A stretch of DNA of 64,000 bases from Rahnella ecdela (lineage in GTDB: Bacteria > Pseudomonadota > Gammaproteobacteria > Enterobacterales > Enterobacteriaceae). The notes under the pieces were generated by a model, which worked only from the letters and a program-made list of their open reading frames with translations, searched no databases and was not told the origin of the DNA. The position numbers and the translations under genes were made by a program. Position 1 is the first letter of the stretch. Each line of letters begins with the position of its first letter. Below, one piece after another: positions 28,370 through 39,516 of the stretch. The stretch covers positions 186,001 to 250,000 of the forward strand of contig NZ_JAFMOY010000133.1 of NCBI RefSeq assembly GCF_019049625.1, given 5' to 3'.

Positions 28370-29188
28370 TTATTCGGGGGAATAGGTGAGGTGTGGAGTG
28401 TGCAGCCAGTGTTGCAAAAAGTGAGACACAGCCTGATTGCGGCAATGCCCGATGATTTGTAAGTGAGGTGATTGCTCTTTCAGTACCGGTAATGCGTTGC
28501 CCATAATCAGCCCCATCCCGACGCTTTCCAGCATTTCTTTGTCGTTCATAGCATCGCCAAAGGCCATGCATTGAGACATTTCAATCCCCAGTCCTGCCGT
28601 CAATAGCGCCAGTGCGCTGCCTTTATTGCTGCCCGCAGGCTGCACATCCAGACAATCTGCCGCTGAGAAACACAAATCCAGACGCGGTCCGAAATGCGCT
28701 TTCAGCTGAGGAACCAGCGCCAGCAGGGTTTCGTGAGGCGCGCAGAAACAGACTTTGCTGTTTCCTGAATCAGGCAACAGACGCAAATCCTGCAACTGAT
28801 AGCGGAAACCGCTGAACTGGTGCGGGATCAGCAGGTCAGGGTCATCGAGCGACGTAAACCAGCCGTCATCGCGGAATACGTGCAGACTGGCCGGGGTATC
28901 CCATTGCGTGTGCAGAAGTTCATGCGCACAATCTTCGGTCAAATCGCTCGCGTGCAAACGGTGCCCGGCTAAGTCATGAATGCGCGTGCCGTTACCGGTG
29001 ATGAGAAAACCATCCAGCCCGATATTCGCCAGAATATCTTTCATTTCCAGATAATGACGTCCGGTAGCAAACGTCAGTTTTACCGGTTTTTCAGCCAGCT
29101 GACGCAGCGTTGCCAGCGTGTTTTCGCCCAGGGTGTGATCGGGTAAAAGCAGCGTGCCATCCATATCAAAAGCAGCTAAATGGAACAT
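28370..29188 (-). CDS. cof: HMP-PP phosphatase Cof (HAD superfamily)
   Basis: 272 residues from MFHLAAFDMDGTLLLPDH; an AGAGGAAAC ribosome binding site precedes the ATG at 29188 and the length equals E. coli Cof. It is a HAD type IIB phosphatase: nucleophile motif FDMDGTLL (Asp8, Asp10), TGNGTRIHD, NKGSALALL and the metal-binding GDAMNDKEML. E. coli Cof hydrolyses 4-amino-2-methyl-5-hydroxymethylpyrimidine pyrophosphate, a thiamine intermediate, as well as pyridoxal phosphate and sugar phosphates. It is divergent from ybaE. Confidence 0.93.
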   Translation of the reverse strand: MFHLAAFDMDGTLLLPDHTLGENTLATLRQLAEKPVKLTFATGRHYLEMKDILANIGLDGFLITGNGTRIHDLAGHRLHASDLTEDCAHELLHTQWDTPASLHVFRDDGWFTSLDDPDLLIPHQFSGFRYQLQDLRLLPDSGNSKVCFCAPHETLLALVPQLKAHFGPRLDLCFSAADCLDVQPAGSNKGSALALLTAGLGIEMSQCMAFGDAMNDKEMLESVGMGLIMGNALPVLKEQSPHLQIIGHCRNQAVSHFLQHWLHTPHLTYSPE

Positions 29189-29380
29189 GTTTCCTCTCTG
29201 AGCGGGGATAATTTTTACATTCAAAGTATGTACCCGGATTTGCGGAACTAATAGTGAACAGTTTATGAATACTGTTCCGGTTTTAGCTCACACTTTCCCT
29301 TTCAGCAGCAAGCCAGCGCGTCGCGCGTGCGATATGCTGAACAGATAAGTTAACCTGAAAAATTAGGTTCCGTATTTATC

Positions 29381-31093
29381 ATGCGTCTGCAAAACCGACT
29401 TAATCAATTCCAGCGTCTGCATCTCAAAACCGGATCGTTTCCCGTTCAGCTTACCGTGGCAGAACTGGCTGAAATCTTTTGCTGTAGCGAACGCCACACG
29501 CGGACTTTACTCGCTCATTTTCAGAATGCGGGCTGGATTGAGTGGAAGTCGCAGGCGGGCCGCGGAAAACGCGCCTCGCTCTGCTGCCTGAGAACACCCG
29601 AAGATTTGCGCGGCACCTATTTACAGGAATTACTGATCAACGGTGAACATTCTGCGGCGCTGCAATTAAGCCAGCTGGATCCGACTCACCTCAACGCACT
29701 GCTGGCGCCCCATCTGGGCGGACAATGGCAGGAAGATGCCCCTACGCTGCGTATTCCTTATTACCGCCCTCTCCAGCCGTTGGATCCGCTGACCCTGACC
29801 GGTCGGGCGGAACAGCATCTTGCCCACACCATTCATGCCGGACTGACGCGCTATATTCCGGGAAACTCTGCGCCACAGCCTGATCTGGCGCATCACTGGC
29901 AAGTCAGTAATAACGGCAAGACCTGGCAGTTTTTCCTGCGCAGCCAGTTGTTCTGGCATAACGGCGAACCGCTGAAAACAGCACAACTTATGACGCGGTT
30001 TCAGCAACTGAAGAATTCGTCACGCGGAAAACATCATCTGGCGTCAGTGGCCAGACTTTCTCAGCCACACGCGTTATGCCTGCAATTTGATCTCGATAAA
30101 CCCGATTACTGGCTGGCACATCGTTTTGCGGATCTCAATTGTCTGCTCTCGCACCCTGAAGATCCGCATATTGGTGCCGGACCTTTCCGGCTAACCACGT
30201 TTTCCCCTGAGCTGGTCAGGCTGGAGCAACACACGTTATATACGTTGCAGCATCCTTATCTGGCAGCAATTGAGTTTTGGATCACGCCGCAACTGTTTGC
30301 ACAGAAAAACAATGTCAGCTGTCAGCATCCGGTCAGGATCATTCTGGGCGAACAGGAAGAATTAGCGCGAGTAAAACCGGTCAGGCGCAGTACCAGTCTG
30401 GGATTTTGCTATATCGCCGCTAATCTTAAGCGCAACGTGTTAAATGAAGCGCAGGCGCGAAAAATTGTCCGTCTTATCCAGCGCAGCGGCATGCTGAATA
30501 ATTTACCTATCGATCATGACCTGGTGAAATCCAGCAAAGAAATGCTGCCGGGCTGGCCCATCCCTTTACATGACGATGCGGATGTTTCGCTGCCGGAAAA
30601 GCTGACATTGCTGTTTCACCCGCCGGTTGAATTTGAACTGGTGGCGCAGGCACTTAAGGAAAGGCTGGCAGAAGAAGGTTGCGGACTTGAGATTGCTTAT
30701 CATGCTGGCAGGCTCTGGGAAGACGATGCGTTGCTCCGCTCAGCCGATCTTTTACTCGGTGACCGCCTGATTGGCGAGTCTCCCGAAGCATCGCTGGAGA
30801 ACTGGTTACAGCAGGATCCGCTGTGGCCTGGGATCCTGCGTGATGAAGATTACACACGTCAGCAACGGCGCCTGACAGAGATCCAGCAAATCCCTCAGGA
30901 AAACCGCCGTTCGGATGAATTGCGCGAGCATTTCTTTCAATGGATGCAATCTGGCATCGTGACGCCCCTGTTTAACTATCAATATCAGGTTAGCGCGCCA
31001 CCGCGTATCAGCGGAGTTCAGCTTACGGCCTGGGGCTGGTTTGATTTTTGTCAGGCCTGGGTTCCTCCGCCACTGCCTGCAGAAAATGCCTGA
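29381..31093 (+). CDS. ybaE: SgrR-like protein YbaE: DNA-binding head fused to a solute-binding domain
   Basis: 570 residues without a signal peptide. The first about 110 residues form an SgrR-type winged helix (VAELAEIFCCSERHTRTLLA, then AGWIEWKSQAGRGKRASLC). Residues about 160-540 resemble family 5 extracellular solute-binding proteins (DPLTLTGRAEQHLAHTI, WQFFLRSQLFWHNGEPLKT, DPHIGAGPFRL). The protein is therefore probably a cytoplasmic regulator that senses a small molecule, like SgrR, and not a transporter component. E. coli YbaE (566) is uncharacterised. It is divergent from cof across a 192-base region. Confidence 0.88.
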   Translation: MRLQNRLNQFQRLHLKTGSFPVQLTVAELAEIFCCSERHTRTLLAHFQNAGWIEWKSQAGRGKRASLCCLRTPEDLRGTYLQELLINGEHSAALQLSQLDPTHLNALLAPHLGGQWQEDAPTLRIPYYRPLQPLDPLTLTGRAEQHLAHTIHAGLTRYIPGNSAPQPDLAHHWQVSNNGKTWQFFLRSQLFWHNGEPLKTAQLMTRFQQLKNSSRGKHHLASVARLSQPHALCLQFDLDKPDYWLAHRFADLNCLLSHPEDPHIGAGPFRLTTFSPELVRLEQHTLYTLQHPYLAAIEFWITPQLFAQKNNVSCQHPVRIILGEQEELARVKPVRRSTSLGFCYIAANLKRNVLNEAQARKIVRLIQRSGMLNNLPIDHDLVKSSKEMLPGWPIPLHDDADVSLPEKLTLLFHPPVEFELVAQALKERLAEEGCGLEIAYHAGRLWEDDALLRSADLLLGDRLIGESPEASLENWLQQDPLWPGILRDEDYTRQQRRLTEIQQIPQENRRSDELREHFFQWMQSGIVTPLFNYQYQVSAPPRISGVQLTAWGWFDFCQAWVPPPLPAENA

Positions 31094-31201
31094 TGGAGCT
31101 GTTTCACTACACTCTGACACTAAAGGAAAGTAACATTAGGGCAATTTTACTGCCCGGTGCAGTGAATTTCAGTTAACGGTTTCAAACAACAGGTAATCAG
31201 A

Positions 31202-31900
31202 ATGAAAAGAGCAGTGGTGGTTTTTAGCGGCGGACAAGACTCAACAACCTGTCTGATTCAGGCTCTGAAGCAATATGACGAAGTCCACTGCGTCACATTC
31301 GATTATGGTCAGCGCCATCGTGCTGAAATTGAAATCGCGCAGAAATTATCCGTAGAACTGGGTGCCCGTGCGCACAAGGTTCTTGACGTTGGCTTGTTAA
31401 ACGAACTGGCCGTCAGCAGCCTGACCCGCGATAACATTCCGGTGCCTAACTTCGGTGATGAAAATGACGGCGGACTGCCAAGCACTTTTGTTCCCGGTCG
31501 TAATATCTTATTCCTGACGCTGGCGGCGATTTACGCTTATCAGATCCAGGCAGAAGCGGTGATCACCGGAGTCTGTGAAACGGACTTCTCCGGTTATCCG
31601 GATTGCCGCGATGAGTTTGTGAAATCACTGAACACGGCTGTTTCACTGGGTCTTGCGCGGGATGTCCGTTTTGAAACGCCGCTGATGTGGCTGAACAAAG
31701 CGGAAACCTGGGCGCTGGCAGATTATTATCAGCAACTGGATCTGGTTCGCCATAAAACGCTGACCTGCTACAACGGCATTGCCGGTGATGGTTGTGGCGA
31801 ATGTGCAGCCTGCCATTTGCGCGCCAACGGTTTGCAGCAATTCCAGCAGGATAAAGCGGGCGTGATGAACAGCCTGAAGCAGAAAACCGGTCTGCGTTAA
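31202..31900 (+). CDS. queC: 7-cyano-7-deazaguanine synthase QueC
   Basis: 232 residues (E. coli 231). The PP-loop is [18 protein letters not shown] (about residues 5-22), and four zinc cysteines cluster near the C-terminus in [21 protein letters not shown]-like spacing. QueC converts 7-carboxy-7-deazaguanine to preQ0 with ATP and ammonia in queuosine biosynthesis. It is a single gene convergent with fadM. The 108-base leader shows a short GGGCA/TGCCC hairpin but nothing resembling a preQ1 riboswitch. Confidence 0.97.
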   Translation: MKRAVVVFSGGQDSTTCLIQALKQYDEVHCVTFDYGQRHRAEIEIAQKLSVELGARAHKVLDVGLLNELAVSSLTRDNIPVPNFGDENDGGLPSTFVPGRNILFLTLAAIYAYQIQAEAVITGVCETDFSGYPDCRDEFVKSLNTAVSLGLARDVRFETPLMWLNKAETWALADYYQQLDLVRHKTLTCYNGIAGDGCGECAACHLRANGLQQFQQDKAGVMNSLKQKTGLR

Positions 31901-31918
31901 TTCAGCGAAGTCCGAGGC

Positions 31919-31947
31919 AAAGCGGGTGGATATCAGACCACCCGTTT
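31919..31947. terminator. Shared terminator of queC and fadM
   Basis: Stem CGGGTGG / CCACCCG flanked by short A and T runs, in the 96-base gap between convergent genes. Confidence 0.6.
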
Positions 31948-31996
31948 CTGATTTATCAATATGTATAATCAGCATTTATATCAGTACGTAGCCAGA

Positions 31997-32398
31997 TCAG
32001 TCGTTTTCCAGTTCCAGCTCTCGCAATCGCTCCAGTAACTCACCTTCCAGCGGCAACGCTTTTTGCGTTCGCAAATCGATACAGACAAACGTCAGCGTCG
32101 CATCGGCAACCACTTCGCCCTCACAGGTCACCACCTGTTCCAGCACACCGCTGCGTCCGTTTAATTGCTGCAAACTGCTGTCAATGCGCAACACATCGCC
32201 GAGCACTGCCGGTTTGCGATAATTGATATTGATATTCACCACGATGAACGCAATTTTGTTCTCGCTCATCCACTGGAAACCCGACTGATTATCGAGCCAT
32301 TCCCAGCGGGCAGTCTCCAGGAATTCCAGATAGCGCGCATTGTTGACGTGCTGATAGACGTCGATATGAAAACCGCGAACTTTAATAAAGGTATGCAT
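31997..32398 (-). CDS. fadM: Long-chain acyl-CoA thioesterase FadM (YbaW)
   Basis: 133-residue single hot-dog thioesterase (E. coli 132) starting MHTFIKVRGFHIDVYQHVNN. The 4-hydroxybenzoyl-CoA thioesterase-type active site is DVYQHVNNARYLEFLE, with Asp13. It hydrolyses long-chain, 3,5-dienoyl-type acyl-CoAs that would clog beta-oxidation; in E. coli it is under FadR control. No FadR site was identified here by eye. Confidence 0.94.
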   Translation of the reverse strand: MHTFIKVRGFHIDVYQHVNNARYLEFLETARWEWLDNQSGFQWMSENKIAFIVVNININYRKPAVLGDVLRIDSSLQQLNGRSGVLEQVVTCEGEVVADATLTFVCIDLRTQKALPLEGELLERLRELELEND

Positions 32399-32472
32399 AG
32401 TGGTTAAAAAACTCCTGATAATCGTCTGAGGCATACAACCAAACTGGTCAGATGTCTTTAGAGATTAGCAGA

Positions 32473-32507
32473 AGAAAACGGCGGCAACCGTTAAGGGTTT
32501 ACCGCCG
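32473..32507 (-). terminator. Terminator of ybaV
   Basis: On the minus strand, stem CGGCGG / CCGCCG with an 17-base loop is followed by TTTTCTTC, just after the ybaV stop. The loop is long. Confidence 0.5.
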
Positions 32508-32516
32508 AGACATCCG

Positions 32517-33038
<522 letters not shown>

Positions 33039-34919
33039 TTACTGGTTTTGTGCAGCTGAACCGTATTTGATTTTCGCTTCCTGACGCAGGTTAGTCAGCA
33101 AGGCATCAAAGGTCACGTTCGAGGAGGTTTGTTGCATCTCCTGATTGAAACGTGCGGTATCCGTTTCAGGAACGACACCCGGCGTCACAGAATTTAGTTT
33201 AACCAGTACGCTGTTGCCCTTATTGTCCTGAGTCAGACCATAAACCGGCTGGCCTTTCTGAGGCTGTGGCAATGCGTAGACGTTAGATTCAAACGCAGAA
33301 GGCTGCTGGCTGCGCTGGACTTTCTGAGAAGCACCAAAGCTCAGACCTGCCGCTTTCATCGCGTCATCGCCTTTGCCGTCTTTCAGAGCGGTCAGCAGTT
33401 TCTCGCCATCCATCCGTGCCTGATCTTGTGCTTTCTGGCGTTTAACCAGCGTCGTCACCTGATCTTTCACTTCAGCAAAAGGTTTTACGCCTTCGGCTTT
33501 ATGCGCTTCAACACGAACTACAAAGGCGCGATCACCATCCACAGTAATGATATCGGAGTTACTGCCCGGAGAACCGTCCTGACCAATCAGACCGCCATCA
33601 AAAATCGCCTGTACGACAGGTTTGAAATTGATGCCAGCAGGGATTTGGTTTTGGGTAAACCAGTCGGTATGTACCGCTTTAGTCCCTGCAACTTCTTCGG
33701 CTGAAGCCAGAGATTCATTGTCATTGGTTGCTGCTTCGCTGACTTTCTGTTGCAGCGCGTAGTAAGCATCCAGTGATTTTTCCTGCTTAAGCTTGTCAGT
33801 GATGGTGTTGCGGACAGTCGCTAACGGTTTAACCTGTTCAGGCGTTACGTCATCAAGACGCAGGATGAAGAAACCGCTGTCAGATTTAATCACGCCGGAC
33901 ACCTGACCTTTGGTCGTTAGTTTCGCGTTCTTAAATTCTGGCAATGTCGTTTCTGGTTCCATCCAGCCCAAATCACCACCCTGTTTAGCGCTCAGGGCAT
34001 CGGTAGATTTAGTCTTAGCCAGTTCGGCAAAGTCAGTGCCTTTCTTAAGCTCTGCGGCAACCGCATCGGCATCAGCCTGTGATTTCAGGACAATGACGCT
34101 GTAACGGCGGCGTTCAGGCTGACCAAACTCACTTTTGTGCTGGTCGTAATAGGCGCTGATATCAGCATCTGTCACGTCAGTTTTGCCCTGCATTGCCGCT
34201 GCATCCATCTCGATGTAGCTGACTTTTACCTGCTCAGGGGAGATAAAGCTGTTTTTATTCTGGTCGTAGAAGGCTTGCAACTCTGCGTCTGTAATCTGCT
34301 GTTTAGCAGCCAGTGCATCAGTATCCAGAGTGGCGGTTTGTACATCACGAACCTGCAGAAGCAGTTCAGCCATTGATTTGCTTTCTACCGGCAAAACAAA
34401 ATCAGATTGACCGTAAGCCTGCTCAAGCTGCTGACTGATGAGCTGCTGTTTCATCAGCTGCGCAAAGTTATCCGCGCTGTATCCCATGCTCTGGATGCTT
34501 TGCAGATATTTGGCGTTATCGAAACGGCCATCAGTCTGGAATTGTGGGGTCGCAAAAATCGCGTCTTTGATCTGCTGATCGCTGACGGTAATACCCAATT
34601 TTTTGGAATACTGATCCAGTAAAGTGACGTCAATGAGATTGCTCAGGGATTCCTGACGCAGTTGCTGCATGTAACCATCACTGCCCGCCAGCTGAGAGAA
34701 CTGATCGCCAAGTTGCTGCTGCAACCTGTTACGCTGGTTCTGCACTGCCTGCTCTAACTGAGCCCGACCGATTTCCTGACCATTCACTTTCGCTGCATAG
34801 TCGCCTGAACCGCCGACCAGGTAGTTGCCCACCCCTGTCAAAATAAAGGACAGAATAATCAGGGCCAGAATGATTTTGAGCACGACGTTATTAGAAGCCG
34901 CGCGTAAATTGTCCATCAT
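33039..34919 (-). CDS. ppiD: Periplasmic chaperone PpiD
   Basis: 626 residues (E. coli 623). One membrane span at about residues 14-34 (VLKIILALIILSFILTGVG) anchors a large periplasmic part with SurA-like N-terminal chaperone helices and a parvulin domain at about 265-355 (RRYSVIVLKSQADADAV to SGFFILRLDDV). It works at the SecYEG exit with YfgM to receive secreted proteins; E. coli PpiD has almost no isomerase activity. The order ppiD-hupB-lon is conserved. A terminator lies between hupB and ppiD, so ppiD has its own promoter. Confidence 0.96.
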   Translation of the reverse strand: MMDNLRAASNNVVLKIILALIILSFILTGVGNYLVGGSGDYAAKVNGQEIGRAQLEQAVQNQRNRLQQQLGDQFSQLAGSDGYMQQLRQESLSNLIDVTLLDQYSKKLGITVSDQQIKDAIFATPQFQTDGRFDNAKYLQSIQSMGYSADNFAQLMKQQLISQQLEQAYGQSDFVLPVESKSMAELLLQVRDVQTATLDTDALAAKQQITDAELQAFYDQNKNSFISPEQVKVSYIEMDAAAMQGKTDVTDADISAYYDQHKSEFGQPERRRYSVIVLKSQADADAVAAELKKGTDFAELAKTKSTDALSAKQGGDLGWMEPETTLPEFKNAKLTTKGQVSGVIKSDSGFFILRLDDVTPEQVKPLATVRNTITDKLKQEKSLDAYYALQQKVSEAATNDNESLASAEEVAGTKAVHTDWFTQNQIPAGINFKPVVQAIFDGGLIGQDGSPGSNSDIITVDGDRAFVVRVEAHKAEGVKPFAEVKDQVTTLVKRQKAQDQARMDGEKLLTALKDGKGDDAMKAAGLSFGASQKVQRSQQPSAFESNVYALPQPQKGQPVYGLTQDNKGNSVLVKLNSVTPGVVPETDTARFNQEMQQTSSNVTFDALLTNLRQEAKIKYGSAAQNQ

Positions 34920-34943
34920 AGTGAGGCAACACTCCGCTGTAAT

Positions 34944-34973
34944 AAAAAAAGCGCACCGTTTTCGATGCGCCTT
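34944..34973 (-). terminator. Terminator of hupB
   Basis: Stem GCGCA(C)CG / CG(A)TGCGC with a TTTT loop; on the minus strand it runs into seven T. Confidence 0.85.
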
Positions 34974-35084
34974 GTATCTTACCTTACCAGCCCGATGACG
35001 TCAGGTTATTGTTTAACAACCAGACCTGTGTGAAAAAGCATCAGTGATGCGCCTCACGCGGTTGTAACGTCAGCTTGCAGGTAA

Positions 35085-35360
35085 TTAGCCGTTAACGGCA
35101 TCTTTCAGCGCTTTACCTGCACGGAAGCCAGGTACTTTAGCTGCTGCAATGCTGATTTCTTTACCGGTCTGTGGGTTACGACCAGTACGTGCTGAACGTT
35201 CACGCACGGAGAAAGTACCGAAACCTACCAGAGCTACTTCATCCCCAGCTTTCAGGGTGTCAGTGACAGATGCAAGAACAGCATCTAAAACACGTCCCGC
35301 TGCGGCTTTAGAAATATCAGCACCGGCAGCAATTTTGTCGATCAATTGTGACTTATTCAC
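35085..35360 (-). CDS. hupB: DNA-binding protein HU-beta
   Basis: 91 residues starting [20 protein letters not shown] with a GTG start (35360), as in E. coli. The in-frame ATG nine bases earlier is too close to the GAGGGG ribosome binding site. The beta-arm [27 protein letters not shown] contains the intercalating proline. HU is an abundant nucleoid protein that bends DNA and binds nicks and gaps. It stands alone between terminators downstream of lon. Confidence 0.97.
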   Translation of the reverse strand: MNKSQLIDKIAAGADISKAAAGRVLDAVLASVTDTLKAGDEVALVGFGTFSVRERSARTGRNPQTGKEISIAAAKVPGFRAGKALKDAVNG

Positions 35361-35507
35361 TCTTATCATCCCCTCTTAAATTTCGTTCATCACGCCGCAT
35401 TTTCCCTGCAGACGTGACCGCGCTGCTGTTATATCAATCTTGTCAGAGCGATGCAAGCGACTGAAAGCAGCCTGAATCCTTCTGACCGTTGACTAACTTA
35501 ACGGCAC

Positions 35508-35543
35508 AAAAAAAAGCTGGCAAGTGAGATTTCACCTGCCAGC
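35508..35543 (-). terminator. Terminator of lon
   Basis: Minus-strand stem GCTGGCA(G)GTGA / TCAC(T)TGCCAGC followed by eight T, 34 bases after the lon stop. Confidence 0.88.
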
Positions 35544-35576
35544 CTGAGTTTTATTCAACTGTGTAAGCTGATGTCA

Positions 35577-37931
35577 CTATTTTGCTGCCACCGGCAATGC
35601 GCCGTAAGCCGGATTTTGCAGTGCAATGTTCAGAACATCATCAATGCGTTTTACCGGGTGGATCTCAAGATCTGCCAGCACGTTTGCCGGAATTTCTTCC
35701 AGATCACGTTTGTTGTCGTCCGGGATCAGAACCACTTTGATGCCACCACGATGGGCTGCCAGCAGTTTTTCTTTCAGACCACCAATGGGCAGAACCAGAC
35801 CACGCAGAGTGATTTCGCCTGTCATCGCCACATCCGCACGAACCGGGTTACCGGTCAGACAAGACACCAGCGCGGTACACATTGCGATACCGGCACTCGG
35901 ACCATCTTTCGGCGTAGCCCCTTCTGGGACGTGAACGTGAATATCACGTTTTTCGTAGAAGTCAGGGTTGATACCCAGTTTGTCAGCACGCGCACGGACA
36001 ACGGTCAGCGCCGCCTGAATGGATTCCTGCATCACTTCACCCAGAGAACCGGTGTAAGTCAGCTTACCTTTGCCCGGTACGCAGGCCGTTTCGATGGTCA
36101 GCAGTTCGCCGCCCACTTCGGTCCACGCCAGACCCGTTACCTGGCCCACACGGTTTTCAGTGTCCGCACGGCCATAATCGACCTTCTGCACGCCGAGGAA
36201 ATCTTTCAGGTTATCGCCGTTGATCTCAATGTGCTTGATGGATTTATCCATCAGCAATTGTTTAACCGCTTTTCGGCAAAGTTTAGACAACTCACGTTCT
36301 AAACTACGCACACCCGCTTCACGGGTATAGAAACGGATAATGCCGATAATCGCGCTGTCATCAACAGTCAGTTCGTTCTTCTTAAGCGCGTTACGTTCAA
36401 GTTGCTTGGGCAGTAAATGCTGTTTGGCGATGTTCAGTTTTTCATCTTCGGTATAACCGGAAAGACGGATCACTTCCATACGGTCAAGCAGCGGAGCCGG
36501 GATGTTCATCGAGTTCGAGGTCGCTACGAACATCACATCTGACAGGTCGTAATCGACTTCCAGATAATGATCGTTAAACGCCACGTTCTGTTCCGGATCC
36601 AACACTTCCAGCAGAGCAGAAGCCGGATCACCGCGCATGTCCGATGACATCTTGTCGATTTCATCGAGCAGGAACAGCGGGTTTTTTACCCCGACTTTCG
36701 CCATTTTCTGGATCAGTTTACCCGGCATAGAACCGATATAGGTACGACGGTGACCACGGATTTCCGCTTCATCACGTACCCCACCCAGCGCCATACGGAC
36801 ATACTCACGTCCTGTAGCACGCGCAATGGACTGGCCCAGTGAGGTTTTACCCACACCCGGAGGCCCGACCAGGCAAAGGATTGGCCCTTTGATTTTGCTG
36901 ACGCGCGTCTGCACTGCAAGATACTCAAGGATGCGATCTTTAACCCGCTCGAGGCCAAAGTGATCGGTATCCAGAACTTCCTGTGCTTTGCGCAGGTCTT
37001 TTTTCACTTTGCTGCGGGCATTCCACGGCACCTGAAGCATCCAGTCGATATATCCACGGACAACCGTGGCTTCGGCGGACATCGGTGACATCATTTTCAG
37101 CTTTTGCAGCTCAGCTTCAGTTTTTTCACGCGCATCTTTCGGCATTTTGGCCGCTTCGATTTTGCGTTTCAGCGCCTCATGCTCGTCAGGCGTGTCGTCC
37201 ATTTCGCCAAGTTCTTTCTGAATCGCTTTCATTTGCTCGTTCAGATAGTACTCGCGCTGGCTTTTTTCCATCTGTTTTTTGACACGATTACGGATACGTT
37301 TCTCAACCTGTAACAGGTCGATTTCCGATTCCATCATCGCCATCAGATATTCCAGACGCTCGGTGATATCAAACATTTCCAGCACGGATTGTTTGTCAGC
37401 GAGTTTCAATGGCATATGTGCGGCGATGGTGTCAGCCAGACGTGCAGCATCTTCAATGCTGTTCAATGACGTCAGCACTTCCGGCGGGATCTTTTTGTTC
37501 AGCTTGATGTAACCTTCAAACTGATTGATCGCGGTGCGCACCAGAACTTCCTGCTCGCGTTCATCCACGGCCGGAGATTCCAGATATTCCGCCTGGGCAG
37601 CAAAATGCTCGCCACTGTCAGAAAGTGTCGTAATACGCGCGCGTTGTAACCCTTCCACCAGCACTTTAACCGTGCCGTCCGGGAGCTTCAGCATTTGTAA
37701 TATTGAGGCAACCGTACCCACGGAGAAGAGATCATTAACGCCCGGCTCATCTGTTGAGGCTTCTTTCTGCGCCACCAGCATGATTTTTTTGTCGTGATCC
37801 ATCGCGGCTTCGAGGCACCGAATCGATTTTTCCCTGCCAACAAACAACGGGATCACCATGTGCGGATAAACCACCACATCGCGCAAAGGCAATACGGGGA
37901 TTTCTATGCGTTCAGAACGCTCAGGGTTCAT
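35577..37931 (-). CDS. lon: ATP-dependent protease Lon
   Basis: 784 residues, the same as E. coli. N-terminal substrate domain ([20 protein letters not shown]), AAA+ module with Walker [14 protein letters not shown] and Walker [11 protein letters not shown], and a C-terminal protease with the catalytic Ser in [11 protein letters not shown] and Lys in [13 protein letters not shown]. Lon degrades misfolded proteins and regulators such as SulA and RcsA in the cytoplasm. A sigma-32-type promoter lies 88-116 bases upstream, in line with heat-shock control. Confidence 0.98.
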   Translation of the reverse strand: MNPERSERIEIPVLPLRDVVVYPHMVIPLFVGREKSIRCLEAAMDHDKKIMLVAQKEASTDEPGVNDLFSVGTVASILQMLKLPDGTVKVLVEGLQRARITTLSDSGEHFAAQAEYLESPAVDEREQEVLVRTAINQFEGYIKLNKKIPPEVLTSLNSIEDAARLADTIAAHMPLKLADKQSVLEMFDITERLEYLMAMMESEIDLLQVEKRIRNRVKKQMEKSQREYYLNEQMKAIQKELGEMDDTPDEHEALKRKIEAAKMPKDAREKTEAELQKLKMMSPMSAEATVVRGYIDWMLQVPWNARSKVKKDLRKAQEVLDTDHFGLERVKDRILEYLAVQTRVSKIKGPILCLVGPPGVGKTSLGQSIARATGREYVRMALGGVRDEAEIRGHRRTYIGSMPGKLIQKMAKVGVKNPLFLLDEIDKMSSDMRGDPASALLEVLDPEQNVAFNDHYLEVDYDLSDVMFVATSNSMNIPAPLLDRMEVIRLSGYTEDEKLNIAKQHLLPKQLERNALKKNELTVDDSAIIGIIRFYTREAGVRSLERELSKLCRKAVKQLLMDKSIKHIEINGDNLKDFLGVQKVDYGRADTENRVGQVTGLAWTEVGGELLTIETACVPGKGKLTYTGSLGEVMQESIQAALTVVRARADKLGINPDFYEKRDIHVHVPEGATPKDGPSAGIAMCTALVSCLTGNPVRADVAMTGEITLRGLVLPIGGLKEKLLAAHRGGIKVVLIPDDNKRDLEEIPANVLADLEIHPVKRIDDVLNIALQNPAYGALPVAAK

Positions 37932-38018
37932 AGAGCTCTCTCTTAGTTTAGCTTCCGCCAGGTTAAGGAAATCTCGTGAAACACGAGTCAGACGGGTTTC
38001 AGCAAGTCGTTAACTGAG

Positions 38019-38047
38019 TATATGGGGATGAATGTCCGACATTCAAC
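38019..38047 (-). promoter_or_regulatory. Sigma-32 heat-shock promoter of lon
   Basis: On the minus strand GTTGAA, a 14-base spacer and CCCCATATA match the sigma-32 -35/-10 consensus and resemble the E. coli lon promoter. Confidence 0.85.
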
Positions 38048-38060
38048 GATAAGAATGTGC

Positions 38061-38092
38061 GAAAAAAAAATGGGGGACAAAATCCCCCATTT
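38061..38092 (-). terminator. Terminator of clpX
   Basis: Stem AAATGGGGGA / TCCCCCATTT; on the minus strand nine T follow. It separates clpX from the lon promoter. Confidence 0.9.
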
Positions 38093-38122
38093 CATGGCTA
38101 ACTCTCTGGATAGATTGGCTAA

Positions 38123-39397
38123 TTATTCGCCAGATGCCTGTTGCGCTTCTGGTTTGCCATAAATCATCAGAGGTTCTGACTGGCCCGCAATCACGGACTC
38201 ATCAATCACCACTTTCTCGACATCTTCGAGAGACGGCAGATCATACATAGTATCCAGCAAGGCGGCTTCTACGATTGAACGCAGACCACGGGCACCGGTT
38301 TTACGGACCATGGCTTTTTTCGCAATCGCAACCAGCGCTTCATCACGGAATTCCAGTTCAACGCCTTCCAGATTGAACAATGCCTGGTATTGCTTAGTCA
38401 GGGCATTTTTCGGCTCTTTCAGAATCTGAATCAGGGCCTCTTCGTTCAGCTCGCTCAGGGTCGCTACCACTGGCAGACGGCCAATGAACTCAGGAATCAG
38501 ACCAAATTTGATCAAATCTTCTGGTTCTGCCTGTGCCAGCAACTGACCTTCGGTTGCTTTCTGTTCTTTGCCTTTCACTTCTGCCCCAAAACCGATACCG
38601 GTGTTGGTGTTGATACGCTGACCAATCACTTTATCCAGACCGGCAAAGGCGCCGCCACAGATAAAGAGGATTTTCGAGGTATCAACCTGCAGGAATTCCT
38701 GCTGTGGATGCTTACGTCCGCCTTGCGGTGGAACGGCAGCCACGGTGCCTTCAATCAGTTTCAGCAGCGCCTGCTGAACACCTTCGCCTGACACGTCACG
38801 CGTGATGGACGGGTTATCAGATTTGCGGGAAATCTTATCGATTTCATCAATGTAAACAATACCGCGTTGCGCTTTCTGTACGTCGTAGTCACATTTCTGC
38901 AGCAATTTCTGGATAATATTTTCGACGTCTTCACCTACGTAACCGGCTTCGGTCAGCGTGGTGGCATCGGCCATAGTAAATGGCACATCCAGGAAGCGTG
39001 CCAGGGTTTCAGCCAGCAGCGTTTTACCGCTACCGGTCGGCCCGATCAGCAGAATGTTGCTCTTGCCTAATTCGATACCGTTGCTGGTATCGCCATTACG
39101 CAGGCGCTTGTAGTGGTTGTATACAGCCACAGCCAGCACTTTTTTCGCAGGTTCCTGACCGATAACATAATCATCAAGATGCTGACGAATTTCATGCGGC
39201 GTCGGTAATGCACTGCGTTCACGGTGTGGCGCGACTTCTTTGATCTCTTCGCGAATAATGTCATTACATAAATCGACACATTCATCGCAGATATACACTG
39301 ACGGCCCGGCAATCAGCTTACGCACTTCATGCTGGCTTTTGCCGCAAAAAGAGCAGTACAGCAGCTTTCCTGAACCGTCTTTGCGCTTATCTGTCAT
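38123..39397 (-). CDS. clpX: ClpXP unfoldase subunit ClpX
   Basis: 424 residues, identical in length to E. coli. The N-terminal zinc domain has Cys15, Cys18, Cys37 and Cys40. Walker [13 protein letters not shown], Walker [12 protein letters not shown] and the [18 protein letters not shown] pore-side segment follow. An IGF loop for ClpP docking ([10 protein letters not shown]) is present. ClpX unfolds ssrA-tagged and other substrates for ClpP. It is downstream of clpP with a 205-base spacer that contains a strong hairpin. Confidence 0.98.
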   Translation of the reverse strand: MTDKRKDGSGKLLYCSFCGKSQHEVRKLIAGPSVYICDECVDLCNDIIREEIKEVAPHRERSALPTPHEIRQHLDDYVIGQEPAKKVLAVAVYNHYKRLRNGDTSNGIELGKSNILLIGPTGSGKTLLAETLARFLDVPFTMADATTLTEAGYVGEDVENIIQKLLQKCDYDVQKAQRGIVYIDEIDKISRKSDNPSITRDVSGEGVQQALLKLIEGTVAAVPPQGGRKHPQQEFLQVDTSKILFICGGAFAGLDKVIGQRINTNTGIGFGAEVKGKEQKATEGQLLAQAEPEDLIKFGLIPEFIGRLPVVATLSELNEEALIQILKEPKNALTKQYQALFNLEGVELEFRDEALVAIAKKAMVRKTGARGLRSIVEAALLDTMYDLPSLEDVEKVVIDESVIAGQSEPLMIYGKPEAQQASGE

Positions 39398-39516
39398 CAG
39401 TAAACCTCTTCTCTAGTATCAGTCCCGCAGCGTAACAAGAACACCACGACACGACCATATTACACAACAGCCGCATGATTGGCTGATGTCTGTTCATTCC
39501 TGTTATGACTCATTAC

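Noticed and set aside
31094-31201. Possible preQ1 riboswitch in the queC leader
   Set aside because: Only a short GGGCA/TGCCC hairpin is present; the C-rich loop and A-rich tail of preQ1 aptamers are absent.
35571-36302. 243-codon open frame opposite the end of lon
   Set aside because: Antisense shadow; no ribosome binding site or family resemblance.
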